Shown here piece by piece: positions 33,760-42,285 of a stretch of 64,000 nt of DNA. Position 1 is the stretch's first letter. Every line of letters starts with the position of its first letter. A program made the translations under genes and the position numbers. A model generated the notes under the pieces. It saw only the letters and a program-made list of their open reading frames with translations, was not told the DNA's origin and made no database searches. Origin of the DNA: Gemmobacter sp964439015 (GTDB lineage: Bacteria > Pseudomonadota > Alphaproteobacteria > Rhodobacterales > Rhodobacteraceae); NCBI GenBank assembly GCA_964439015.1, contig CAYTMV010000001.1, forward strand, positions 62,001-126,000. Reading direction: 5' to 3'.

Positions 33760-35504
33760 ACCACACCTCCGGGGGCAGCACTGGACTGGATCTCGTTGGC
33801 GTTCTTGACCATTTCGCGCAGCACCTGATCGCGGGGGCCAAAGGCACGGCGCATGCCGTCCTCGATCACCATCAGCAGGTCACACTCCTGGATGGCGGCG
33901 GGGCGGTGGGCCATGATGATCACCGATTTTCCCTGTTCCTTCATGGTCTTGATGGCGATGTTCAGCGCCACCGACCCCTCGTTGTCGAGGTTCGAGTTCG
34001 GCTCGTCCAGCACCAGGATCACCGGGTCGCCATACATGGCGCGCGCAAGGCCGATCCGTTGGATCTGCCCGCCCGACAGCCGCCCGCCCAAGGCGGATAC
34101 GCGGGTGTCATACCCTTCGGGCAGGCGCAGGATCATGTCATGCGCAGCGGCGCGCTGGGCGGCCTCGACCACCTTTGCCCCGTCCGGGTTACCCTGCAGG
34201 CGGGCGATATTCTCGGCGATCGTGCCCTCAAACAGCGTCACGCGCTGCGGCAGATAGCCGATATAGCTGCCGAAGGTGTCCGGGTCATATTGCTCGAGTG
34301 CCGCTCCATCGAGGCGCACCTTGCCGCCAGCGGGCCGCCAGACCCCGGTGATGGCCCGGGCCAGCGACGACTTGCCCGAGCCGGAGGGGCCGATGATCCC
34401 CAGCGCCTGACCCGGTTCCAACCGGAACGAGACCATCCGCAGCACCGCGGCCTGTTCGCCCGGCGGCACCACCGTCAGGTTCTGCGCCTCCAGCAGCGCG
34501 CGGGGGCGGGGCAGCCGGGTGCGTGGCGCTTCTTTGGGCACGCGGGTATAAAGTTCGGCCAGCCGGTTCCAGCCCTCCTGCGCGCGCTGCACCACCGCCC
34601 ATTGGCCCACCGCCATCTCGATCGGCGACAGCGCACGGCCCATCAGGATCGAGCCCGCGATCATCGCCCCCGCCGACAACTCCTGTTGCAGCACCAGCCA
34701 GGCGCCGAGGCCCAGCATCGCCGATTGCAGGAACAGCCGGAAGGTCTTGGTCAGGGTGGAATAGCCGCCGCCGATATCGGCCGCCGACATGGTCTCGGCC
34801 AGCGCCGCGCCGCGGGCGCGTTGCCAGCGGTCAAAGCCCGCGCCCTGCATCCCCAACGCCTGCACCACCTCGGATTCGGCCTTGAGGTTTTCGGCAAAGC
34901 GTTCGGCCGCGAGGGTCGCGCTGTTGGCGCGATTGAGGGGGGTCTTGGTGGCGCGCTGGTTCATCACGGTCATGGCGATCAGGATCGCCCCGCCCAGCAC
35001 GGCCAGCCAGCCCATCCAGAAATGGAAAACGAAGATCGCGGCGATGTAAAGCGGCGTCCAGGGAATGTCGAACAACGCCAGCAGCACCGGCGAGGCCCAG
35101 AGCCGTTGCAGCGATTCGAGGTCGCGTTGCGCGGCGATGGCGGCCGGATCGCCCGGGGCCATCTGGCTGCGGCGCAGCGCAGCCTCGAAGGTGCGCCGGT
35201 CCAGCCGGTCCTGAAAGCGCGCGCCGATTCGCGCCATGATACGCCCGCGCACATGATCGAGGATGCCCATCATCAGGAACAGGAACACCACCAGCACCGA
35301 CAGCGCCACCAGCGTGGCCTCGGACCGGCTGCCCAGCACCCGGTCATAGACTTGCAGCATGTAAAGCGGTCCGGTCAGCATCAGCAGGTTCACCACCACA
35401 CTGAAGACAAACACCGCAAGGATCAGCCGCCGGGATTCTGCCCGCGCAGCCTTCAACTCCGCATATCCCGCCGCAAACAGACTTCCGGCATCAATCCGCG
35501 TCAT
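33756..35504 (-). CDS. Type I secretion ABC transporter, ATPase/permease (PrtD type)
   Basis: This 582-residue half-transporter has a six-helix membrane domain (about 20-300) and an ATPase domain with Walker A GPSGSGKSSL, signature LSGGQIQRIGLARA and Walker B VILVLDEPNSNLD. It lacks the N-terminal C39-like domain, which places it with the PrtD/AprD group that exports RTX or protease substrates. The ATG at 35504 follows AAGGAAGGA. It is coupled to the HlyD-type adaptor. The substrate is unknown. Confidence 0.92.
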   Translation of the reverse strand: MTRIDAGSLFAAGYAELKAARAESRRLILAVFVFSVVVNLLMLTGPLYMLQVYDRVLGSRSEATLVALSVLVVFLFLMMGILDHVRGRIMARIGARFQDRLDRRTFEAALRRSQMAPGDPAAIAAQRDLESLQRLWASPVLLALFDIPWTPLYIAAIFVFHFWMGWLAVLGGAILIAMTVMNQRATKTPLNRANSATLAAERFAENLKAESEVVQALGMQGAGFDRWQRARGAALAETMSAADIGGGYSTLTKTFRLFLQSAMLGLGAWLVLQQELSAGAMIAGSILMGRALSPIEMAVGQWAVVQRAQEGWNRLAELYTRVPKEAPRTRLPRPRALLEAQNLTVVPPGEQAAVLRMVSFRLEPGQALGIIGPSGSGKSSLARAITGVWRPAGGKVRLDGAALEQYDPDTFGSYIGYLPQRVTLFEGTIAENIARLQGNPDGAKVVEAAQRAAAHDMILRLPEGYDTRVSALGGRLSGGQIQRIGLARAMYGDPVILVLDEPNSNLDNEGSVALNIAIKTMKEQGKSVIIMAHRPAAIQECDLLMVIEDGMRRAFGPRDQVLREMVKNANEIQSSAAPGGVV

Positions 35505-35706
35505 AAAGCGTCCTTCCTTGCCCTGGGCGGTTGTCCGCGCCAATCGGCCAAAATCACCACATCGTGGACCACAGATCCGCGGGCGCGGATTGTCATTGCC
35601 GGTCGCTGCCTTTATGCCTGCGTCGAAAGATCGCCGCCGTCGTGGCGGGGGCGGTCAGGCGGGCATGGCGTCGGACAACGGTTTTCCACATTCATCGGGT
35701 TCTGTG

Positions 35707-36474
35707 ATGATTCAGAATAAAGGCATTCGCAAGGCTGGAATTGGCGCCGTCATGGCGACAATCCTGTTGGCAGGCTGCGCAGCCCCTCCGCCCGGTCCGA
35801 TCGAGAACGATCCGAACGAGGCGCTGAACCGCAAGGTGCATGCCTTCAACAAGGGGTTGGACCGGGCGTTGTTGCGGCCGGCCTCGGATGTCTATGGCGT
35901 GGTGCCCAATCCCGTGCAGCGGGGGATCGGCAACTTTGCCGCCAACCTCGACCTGCCGGGCGATGTGCTGAACAACCTGTTGCAGAACAACGGCCCTGAT
36001 GCCGCCAACAATGCCGGTCGTTTTGTCATCAACACCGTGTTTGGTCTGGCGGGTATCCTCGATCCGGCCTCGGTGATGGGGCTGCCGCATCGCAAGACCG
36101 ATTTCGGCGAGACGCTGCATCATTACGGCATGGCCGAAGGGGCCTATGTCGAGTTGCCCGGCTTTGGCCCGTCGACCGAGCGGGACACCGTGGGTCTGAT
36201 CCTCGATTTCGCGCTGAACCCGGTGGGCAAGCTGGCCGAAGGGGATGATGCCAAGATCGCCTCGGGCGCCAAGGTGCTTTCAAAACTTGGTGATCGGCAC
36301 CGGTATTCCGGGACGGTCGACAGTATCTTGTATGACAGTGCCGACAGCTATGCTCAGGCGCGGATGCTGTATCTGCAGAACCGGCGGTTCGAGCTGGGGC
36401 AGACAGGCGGCGACGCGGCTGGCGCGGAAGAAGGCTTCATCGACCCGTATGAGGACCCCTATGGTAATGAATGA
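35707..36474 (+). CDS. mlaA: MlaA (VacJ) family lipoprotein
   Basis: This 255-residue lipoprotein has a signal peptide with lipobox (LLAGC) and the MlaA core (NDPNEALNRKVHAFNKGLDRA, then GRFVINTVFGLAGILDPAS). It also keeps the conserved DFGETLHHYG motif. MlaA sits in the outer membrane and removes misplaced phospholipid from the outer leaflet. It is followed by an overlapping mlaC-like gene. The inner-membrane MlaFEDB genes are not in the window. Confidence 0.92.
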   Translation: MIQNKGIRKAGIGAVMATILLAGCAAPPPGPIENDPNEALNRKVHAFNKGLDRALLRPASDVYGVVPNPVQRGIGNFAANLDLPGDVLNNLLQNNGPDAANNAGRFVINTVFGLAGILDPASVMGLPHRKTDFGETLHHYGMAEGAYVELPGFGPSTERDTVGLILDFALNPVGKLAEGDDAKIASGAKVLSKLGDRHRYSGTVDSILYDSADSYAQARMLYLQNRRFELGQTGGDAAGAEEGFIDPYEDPYGNE

Positions 36475-37069
36475 CACGATCACCCGCCGCGGCCTTGTTG
36501 TTGCCGCGGGCGCGACCGCCCTTCTCGGGCTTCTGCCCCGGCCAGCCGCCGCGCTGGACACCGCATCGGCGCGGGCGCTGATCGACATGGCCATTGGTGA
36601 CGTGAACAAGGTCATCAATTCGGGCAAGCCCGAGCCGGCGATGTACAAGGATTTCGAGGGCATCTTCGCACGTTATGCCGATGTGCCGGCGATCGCGCGC
36701 TCGGCGCTGGGACCGGCGGCACGCGGGGCCAGCGCGGGGCAGATGTCGGCCTTCACCAAGGCCTATCAGGGCTATATCGGCCGCAAATACGGCCGCCGCT
36801 TCCGCGAGTTCATCGGGGGGCGGATCGAGGTGGTGAATGCCAAGCCGCTGAAAAGCTATTACGAGGTGATCTCGGTTGCGCATCTGCAGGGCGAGGCGCC
36901 GTTTGACCTGCGTTGGCATGTGTCGAACAAGTCCGGCAAGGATCTGTTCTTCAACATCATCATCGAAGGCGTGAACATGCTGGCGACCGAGCGTGAAGAG
37001 GTCGCGGCGCTGTTGAAGCAGCGGGGCGGCGACATCGACCGTCTTGTGGCCGATCTCAAGACGATGTGA
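36467..37069 (+). CDS. mlaC: MlaC-like periplasmic phospholipid-binding protein
   Basis: This 200-residue protein has an N-terminal signal with a twin arginine (TRRGLVVAAG), suggesting Tat export. The Ttg2D/MlaC domain follows (FARYADVPAIARSALG, then YIGRKYGRRFREF). MlaC carries phospholipid between MlaA and the inner-membrane complex. The start overlaps the mlaA end by 8 bases (an ATG at 36461 would add two residues), so the pair is coupled. Confidence 0.9.
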   Translation: MNDTITRRGLVVAAGATALLGLLPRPAAALDTASARALIDMAIGDVNKVINSGKPEPAMYKDFEGIFARYADVPAIARSALGPAARGASAGQMSAFTKAYQGYIGRKYGRRFREFIGGRIEVVNAKPLKSYYEVISVAHLQGEAPFDLRWHVSNKSGKDLFFNIIIEGVNMLATEREEVAALLKQRGGDIDRLVADLKTM

Positions 37070-37076
37070 GGAGGCA

Positions 37077-37128
37077 GGGGGCGCTCGCGCCCCCTCTGGC
37101 CTGCGGCCATTCACCCCCTGAGGGTATT
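37077..37128 (+). repeat. Palindromic intergenic repeat, copy 2
   Basis: GGGGGCGC-TC-GCGCCCCC is followed by the dyad TGGCC-TGC-GGCCA and a C-rich run ending in GAGGGTATT. The order is as in copy 1 at 13068-13120. It starts 7 bases after the mlaC stop and may also end that transcript. Confidence 0.65.
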
Positions 37129-37145
37129 GGGGTCATGATGAAGGG

Positions 37146-38207
37146 TCACAGGTTATCCTCGACCCGGAAGCCGGGCGGGATGGTGTCCCGCCCTTCCAGC
37201 ATCAGCAGGGCGATGGTTTCGGCGACCTTGGGGGCCATGCCGAAGCCGATCTTGAAGCCACCATTGGCGATGAAATGGCCTGGCCGATCCGGCCAGGCGC
37301 CAAGCATCGGCGCGCGCGATTTGCTGCGCGGGCGGATGCCGGACCAGCGGGTGACCTCGGGCGCGTCGCGCAGCACGGGCAGGATGGTGCGGGCCTTTTC
37401 CAGCAGCGCGTCGCATTGCGCATCCGTTGCGCCATCCGTCCAGTGGTTTTCAGAGGTAGATCCGATTGCCACCGTGCCATCGGCATGGGGCACGATATGC
37501 AGCCCGTCGGCGAAGATCTGCGGGGCGTCGGGGGCTGTGTGAAGGACCGAGACCGACTGGCCCTTGACGCCCGAGCCGACCGGCTTGCCCAAGGACTGCG
37601 ACAGGTCCTGCAGCCCTGTCAGCCCGGTTGCATGCAGCACCATACCTTGTGTGGGGCCTTGTCTGGCGCCTTGTGTGGGCGCGTCGCCCAGCAGCACGTC
37701 GACACCCAGCGCCTGAAGGGCGGCCAGAAGGGCGCGGCCAGCGGCGCGCGGGCTGGCGCGGGCGCTCAGCGTGTCATGGACAAGATAGCCAGAGGGGGCG
37801 GCAGGTTGCCACGGCGCATCGGTGACGGGGATTACCTGCCATGTGGCGCGGCCTTGCCAGAGGGTTTGGGCCTCGGCTGCGCGCGCCTTGGCCCGCGCGA
37901 TCGCCGCCGCGTCGGCCAGCGGTTGCAGCCGCCCGCTGCGGGCGTAACCGGGGCTTTGTCCGCCGATGGCCTCGACCTCGGCCCAGAAATCCGCCGCCAT
38001 CAGCAGGCTTTCCAGTTGGAACTGTTTTTTGGCGTTCCAGTTTTCCGGCACATGCGGGGCCAGTGCGCCGACCAGACCACCGGAGCAGCCGGCGCCGATG
38101 GCGTGGCGCTCGATCAACCGGACCCGCGCGCCCATCCGCGCCATGCGGAAAGCGCATGCCAGCCCGAAGATCCCGCCGCCCAGCACCGTCACATCCCGCG
38201 TTGCCAT
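37146..38207 (-). CDS. FAD-dependent oxidoreductase, MnmC-C/DadA-like
   Basis: This 353-residue protein has the dinucleotide-binding N-terminus VTVLGGGIFGLACAFRMAR and later IRPRSKSRAPMLG with a C-terminal FIANGGFKIGFGMAP, as in the D-amino-acid-oxidase (DAO) family. The segment GAGCSGGLVGALAPH resembles the oxidase half of MnmC, which removes the carboxymethyl group in tRNA wobble modification. Its divergent neighbour encodes the methyltransferase half. I infer a split MnmC; a separate amino-acid oxidase role remains possible. Confidence 0.78.
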   Translation of the reverse strand: MATRDVTVLGGGIFGLACAFRMARMGARVRLIERHAIGAGCSGGLVGALAPHVPENWNAKKQFQLESLLMAADFWAEVEAIGGQSPGYARSGRLQPLADAAAIARAKARAAEAQTLWQGRATWQVIPVTDAPWQPAAPSGYLVHDTLSARASPRAAGRALLAALQALGVDVLLGDAPTQGARQGPTQGMVLHATGLTGLQDLSQSLGKPVGSGVKGQSVSVLHTAPDAPQIFADGLHIVPHADGTVAIGSTSENHWTDGATDAQCDALLEKARTILPVLRDAPEVTRWSGIRPRSKSRAPMLGAWPDRPGHFIANGGFKIGFGMAPKVAETIALLMLEGRDTIPPGFRVEDNL

Positions 38208-38253
38208 TTCCGCAGCCTTTCCCCATACCGGTCCGGGCAGAGGGTTAGGGCAA

Positions 38254-38931
38254 ATGGCGGCGATGGACCAGAGGGCGGATGTCGCATGGCGGGACGGGGT
38301 GATCCCGGTCTCGACGCGGTTTGATGATCCTTACTTCAGTCTGAACAACGGCCTGGCCGAGACGCGGCATGTGTTTCTGGCTGGCAATCAGTTGCCCGAC
38401 CGTTTGCGGGACGGGTTTCACGTGGTCGAGCTGGGCTTTGGCACGGGGCTGAACCTGTTGGCACTGGCGGCGCTGTGGCGTGACATGGGCGCGCCGGGGG
38501 TGATCCGCTTCACGTCTTTCGAGGCGTTTCCGATGGCTGCAGCAGAGATGGGCCGGGCGTTGACCGCCTTTCCCGCGTTGGCTGACATGGCAGCCCCGCT
38601 GGTGGCGCAGTGGGGCGCGGGTCAGCGGATCACGCTGCCCGGTGTGGAGGCCGAAATCATCATCGGCGACGCCCGCCAGACCCTGCCCCGATGGCAGGGG
38701 CAGGCGGATGCCTGGTTTCTCGACGGTTTTTCGCCCGCCAAGAACCCCGAATTGTGGTCCGCGGATCTGTTGGCCGAGGTGGCGCGCCACACGGCGCCGG
38801 GCGGCACCTTTGCCACCTATACCGCCGCCGGCCATGTGCGCAGGGCGCTGGCGGCGGCAGGTTTTGCCGTCGAACGCGCGCCGGGCCATGCCGGCAAGCG
38901 TCATATGAGCCGCGGGGTGCTGACCCCATGA
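38254..38931 (+). CDS. mnmD: MnmD-type tRNA (mnm5s2U34) methyltransferase
   Basis: This 225-residue protein corresponds to the N-terminal half of MnmC (COG4121). Family features are TRFDDPYFSLNNGLAETRHVFL, the SAM motif VVELGFGTGLNLL, and the DGFSPAKNPELW signature. It methylates nm5(s2)U34 to mnm5 in tRNA. It starts 46 bases from the divergent FAD oxidoreductase gene and overlaps the following permease gene by 4 bases. Confidence 0.9.
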   Translation: MAAMDQRADVAWRDGVIPVSTRFDDPYFSLNNGLAETRHVFLAGNQLPDRLRDGFHVVELGFGTGLNLLALAALWRDMGAPGVIRFTSFEAFPMAAAEMGRALTAFPALADMAAPLVAQWGAGQRITLPGVEAEIIIGDARQTLPRWQGQADAWFLDGFSPAKNPELWSADLLAEVARHTAPGGTFATYTAAGHVRRALAAAGFAVERAPGHAGKRHMSRGVLTP

Positions 38932-39818
38932 CTGCGCAGAACACGGCGCGCAACACCCGGTTGGGCATCTTGCTGATGTGTCTGACATCCTTTGTTTTTG
39001 CCATGCAGGACGGGATATCTGCGCATCTGGCGCGCAACTACAATGTCTGGATGGTGGTGACGATCCGGTTCTGGTTTTTCGCGCTGTTCGCCATTGCACT
39101 GGTGGCGCGGCAGCCGGGCGGTCTGGGCGTGGCACTGCGCAGCCGCATGCCGGTGTTGCAGGTGCTGCGCGGCGTGTTGCTGATCGTCGAGATCTGCGTG
39201 ATGGTGCTGGCCTTTGTGAAGGTGGGGCTGCTGGCCACGCAATCGCTGTTCATCAGCTACCCATTGATGGTGGCGGCGCTGTCCGGGCCGATCCTGGGCG
39301 AGAAAGTGGGCTGGCGCCGCTGGCTGGCGATCGTGGTAGGGTTTGTGGGCGTGATCGTGATCCTGAACCCCGGCGGTGCGGTCTTCACGCCATGGGCGGT
39401 GGTGCCGCTGGCCGCGGCGATCCTGTTTGCGATCTATGCGCTGCTGACCCGCTATGTCGCGCGGACGGATGCGGCGCTGACCTCGTTCCTGTGGACGGGT
39501 GTGGTGGCCGCCATCCTCATTACGCCCGTCGGTTTGTGGATGTGGGAGCCGATGTCACCGGCCGACTGGGGCTGGATGGGGCTGTTGTGTTGCACCGCGT
39601 CAGCGTCGCATTTCATGATGATCAAGGCGTTCGAGCTGGCCGAGGCCGGCGATGTGCAGCCATTTGCGCTGTTGCAACTGGTATTCGTGGCGGGGCTGGC
39701 CGTGATCGTCTTTGACGAAACGCTGGAGACACGGGTGATTGTCGGAACGGTGATGGTGGTGGGCGCTGCGCTGTTCACGCTGCTGCGTGCGCGGGCGGTC
39801 GCGCGGTCGGGTGCTTAA
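38928..39818 (+). CDS. DMT superfamily (EamA) permease
   Basis: This 296-residue protein has about ten hydrophobic helices in two EamA repeats (for example LGILLMCLTSFVFAMQDG at the start and LLQLVFVAGLAVIVFDE in the second repeat). It is probably a metabolite exporter in the inner membrane. The ATG overlaps the mnmD stop (ATGA). The substrate cannot be inferred. Confidence 0.88.
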   Translation: MTAQNTARNTRLGILLMCLTSFVFAMQDGISAHLARNYNVWMVVTIRFWFFALFAIALVARQPGGLGVALRSRMPVLQVLRGVLLIVEICVMVLAFVKVGLLATQSLFISYPLMVAALSGPILGEKVGWRRWLAIVVGFVGVIVILNPGGAVFTPWAVVPLAAAILFAIYALLTRYVARTDAALTSFLWTGVVAAILITPVGLWMWEPMSPADWGWMGLLCCTASASHFMMIKAFELAEAGDVQPFALLQLVFVAGLAVIVFDETLETRVIVGTVMVVGAALFTLLRARAVARSGA

Positions 39819-40036
39819 AGCCCGACGCCCACGCCCACGCCACCGACATTGGTGCCGACCGAGGCGCCGCCCGGACCCACGCCGACCCGCGCATCGCCCA
39901 CCTGCGTGGTGACGCGGGGCGCCACCCGCAACCCGTTGGGGCCGATGCCAACGCCCAGACCAACGCGCGGGGCGTTGGGGTCTTCGGCGCAGCCGGTCAG
40001 CAGCAGGGCCACCAGCACAAGCGCGGCGCGGATCAC
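39815..40036 (-). CDS. Glycine/valine-repeat lipoprotein
   Basis: This 73-residue protein starts at GTG 40036, preceded by GAAGGG, and has a signal peptide with lipobox (LLLTGC). The mature part is almost entirely short Gly-Val repeats (VGLGVGIGPNG, then RVGVGPGGASVG and a VGGVGVGVGL end), so it should be a flexible or beta-rich surface-type lipoprotein. Its start codon overlaps the stop of the 45-residue lipoprotein gene (GTGA). It ends 4 bases inside the convergent permease gene. Function unknown. Confidence 0.7.
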   Translation of the reverse strand: MIRAALVLVALLLTGCAEDPNAPRVGLGVGIGPNGLRVAPRVTTQVGDARVGVGPGGASVGTNVGGVGVGVGL

Positions 40037-40170
40037 AGCTTGCCCTTCACGCCAACTGCGGCGTCGCCGGTAATGGTGATCGTGGCCTTTTGCGCCGGAC
40101 GTTCTGGCGCGCCATCGGCGCCGCAGGCGGCCAGCGCCAGCAGGGACAGGATCAGGAAGGGTTTGTGCAT
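40033..40170 (-). CDS. 45-aa lipoprotein downstream of argH
   Basis: The ATG at 40170 opens a 45-codon frame: a signal peptide MHKPFLILSLLALAAC with a good lipobox, then a short mature part (GADGAPERPAQKATITITG and a few more residues). It lies 32 bases after argH and overlaps the next lipoprotein start by 4 bases. The clear signal and coupling support a real gene. Function unknown. Confidence 0.7.
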   Translation of the reverse strand: MHKPFLILSLLALAACGADGAPERPAQKATITITGDAAVGVKGKL

Positions 40171-40202
40171 CAGGGACTCCGGTTTCATTCAGGCACAGTG
40201 CC

Positions 40203-41609
40203 TCAGGCCAGCGCCGCTTTCCAGCGGGCAATCTGCTCGCGTACGCGGACCGGCGCGGTTCCGCCATAGGACAGGCGCGAGTTGACCGAGTTCTGCACCC
40301 CCAGCACGCCGAACACTTCGGCGGTGATGCCGGCATGGACGGATTGCATCTGTTCCAGCGTCAGGTCGGGCAGATCGCAGCCCTGCCGCTCGGCCATGCC
40401 GACCAGCGTGCCGGTGACGTGATGGGCCTCGCGGAAGGGCAGGCCGAGGGCGCGCACCAGCCAATCAGCCAGATCGGTCGCGGTCGAGAAGCCCGAGGCC
40501 GCCGCGGCCTCGAGTGCCGGGCGGTTGGCGGTCATGTCGCGCACCATGTTGGTCATCGCGGCAAGACCCAGCATCAGGTTGTCGGCGGCGTCGAAAACCT
40601 GCTCCTTGTCTTCCTGCATGTCCTTCGAATAGGTCAGCGCCAGCCCCTTCATCACCGTGAACAGCGCCACGGTCGCGCCCAGGATACGGCCCAGCTTGGC
40701 CCGGATCAGCTCGGCCGCGTCGGGGTTCTTCTTTTGCGGCATGATCGAGCTGCCGGTGGTCCAGGCATCCGACAGCCGCACGAAACGGAATTGCGCGCTG
40801 GACCAGATCACCAGCTCTTCGGCAAAGCGCGACAGGTGCATGGCGCAGATGCTGGCGGCCGACAGGAACTCCAGCGCGAAATCACGGTCCGAGACCGAAT
40901 CGAGGCTGTTGGCGGTCGGCCGGTCAAAGCCCAGCGCCGCGGCGGTCATGTGCCGGTCGATCGGGAAAGAGGTGCCGGCCAGCGCCGCCGCCCCCAGCGG
41001 GCATTCGTTCATCCGTGCGCGCGCGTCGAGGAAGCGCGAGCGGTCGCGGGCCAGCATCTCGACATAGGCCATCATGTGATGGCCCCAGGTCACCGGCTGG
41101 GCGGTCTGCAGGTGGGTGAAGCCCGGCATGACCCAATCGGCGCCCTGTTCGGCCTGATCGACAAAGGCACGCATCAGCGCGGTCAGCGCCTCGGCCACGG
41201 CATCGCACTGGCCGCGCACCCACAGGCGGAAATCGACTGCCACCTGATCGTTGCGCGACCGCGCGGTGTGCAGGCGCTTGCCGGCCTCGCCCACGATCTC
41301 GGTCAGGCGGGCCTCCACGTTCATGTGGATATCCTCGCGGTCCTCGCGGAACTGGAACTGGCCGCCCTCGATCTCTGACAAGACCGTGAGCAAGCCTTCC
41401 CGGATCACTTCGGCATCGCTATTGCTTAGGATGCCCGTGGCCGCCAGCATGGCGGCATGGGCGCGCGAGCCTGCAATATCCTCGGCGTAGAGCCGCTGGT
41501 CGAACCCGATCGAGGCGTTGATCGCCGTCATGATCGCGTCCGGCCCGGCGGCGAAACGCCCGCCCCACATGGCATTGGCGGCGGTCTGGGTGTCGGGTTT
41601 CGCGCTCAT
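40203..41609 (-). CDS. argH: Argininosuccinate lyase ArgH
   Basis: This 468-residue enzyme cleaves argininosuccinate to arginine and fumarate. Visible motifs are MWGGRFAAGPD, HTARSRNDQVA, HLQTAQPVTWGHH and the superfamily signature GSSIMPQKKNPD with the catalytic serine. Length is normal. It is divergent from the TlpA gene (20-base gap) and followed by two small lipoproteins. Confidence 0.97.
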   Translation of the reverse strand: MSAKPDTQTAANAMWGGRFAAGPDAIMTAINASIGFDQRLYAEDIAGSRAHAAMLAATGILSNSDAEVIREGLLTVLSEIEGGQFQFREDREDIHMNVEARLTEIVGEAGKRLHTARSRNDQVAVDFRLWVRGQCDAVAEALTALMRAFVDQAEQGADWVMPGFTHLQTAQPVTWGHHMMAYVEMLARDRSRFLDARARMNECPLGAAALAGTSFPIDRHMTAAALGFDRPTANSLDSVSDRDFALEFLSAASICAMHLSRFAEELVIWSSAQFRFVRLSDAWTTGSSIMPQKKNPDAAELIRAKLGRILGATVALFTVMKGLALTYSKDMQEDKEQVFDAADNLMLGLAAMTNMVRDMTANRPALEAAAASGFSTATDLADWLVRALGLPFREAHHVTGTLVGMAERQGCDLPDLTLEQMQSVHAGITAEVFGVLGVQNSVNSRLSYGGTAPVRVREQIARWKAALA

Positions 41610-41629
41610 ATCGGACCTATGGGGGTTTC

Positions 41630-42178
41630 ATGCGTTCACTTCGTGCCGCCGTCCTTTATACCGCCCTGATCTTCGGCGCAAACCCGGTGGCAGCCGATAT
41701 CGCCGCTGCCGATGCCGCCCGCGATGGCGACATGAAGAAACTGTCCTTTGCCGAGGCAAAACCTGTCCCCGAGGTGGCGCTTCTGGGCATGGATGATGCG
41801 CCGCGCAGCCTGTCGGAGTTCCGGGGCAAGTGGCTGGTGGTCAATTTCTGGGCCACCTGGTGCCCGCCCTGCCGGACCGAGATGCCGGGCCTTGGCCGCC
41901 TGCAGGCGGCGCTGGGCAGCGACCGGTTCGAGGTGGTCACCGTGGCTGCGGGACGCAACGACGTGCAAAAGATCGAAGCATTCTTCGAGGAGGCCGGCGT
42001 GACGCATCTGGCCGCGCTGCGCGACCCGAAAAGCGAGCTGTCGCGTGGCATGGGTATTCTGGGTCTGCCGGTGACGGTGATCCTGGACCCCGAGGGTCAG
42101 GAGGTGAGCCGGCTGATGGGCGATGCCGAATGGGATGGCCCGCACGCCCAGGCGGTTCTGCGCGCGTTGATACAGTGA
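41630..42178 (+). CDS. TlpA-family periplasmic thiol:disulfide oxidoreductase
   Basis: This 182-residue protein has an N-terminal export signal (LRAAVLYTALIFGANPVAA) and a thioredoxin fold with the active site WCPPC (Cys78, Cys81). The cis-proline region GLPVTVILD comes near residue 145. TlpA/ResA proteins reduce periplasmic disulfides, including those of apocytochromes and copper sites, which would fit the cbb3-rich respiratory chain. It is divergent from argH, with starts only 20 bases apart. Confidence 0.9.
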   Translation: MRSLRAAVLYTALIFGANPVAADIAAADAARDGDMKKLSFAEAKPVPEVALLGMDDAPRSLSEFRGKWLVVNFWATWCPPCRTEMPGLGRLQAALGSDRFEVVTVAAGRNDVQKIEAFFEEAGVTHLAALRDPKSELSRGMGILGLPVTVILDPEGQEVSRLMGDAEWDGPHAQAVLRALIQ

Positions 42179-42285
42179 CGGGCAGGATTTAATTCGTTAA
42201 AATTGAAACCAAAGGCGAACATTCACCGCTCCTTAACGCCATGTCGGCAAGGGTTGCCCGACAGCATACGACAAGGGGCAGGGCA

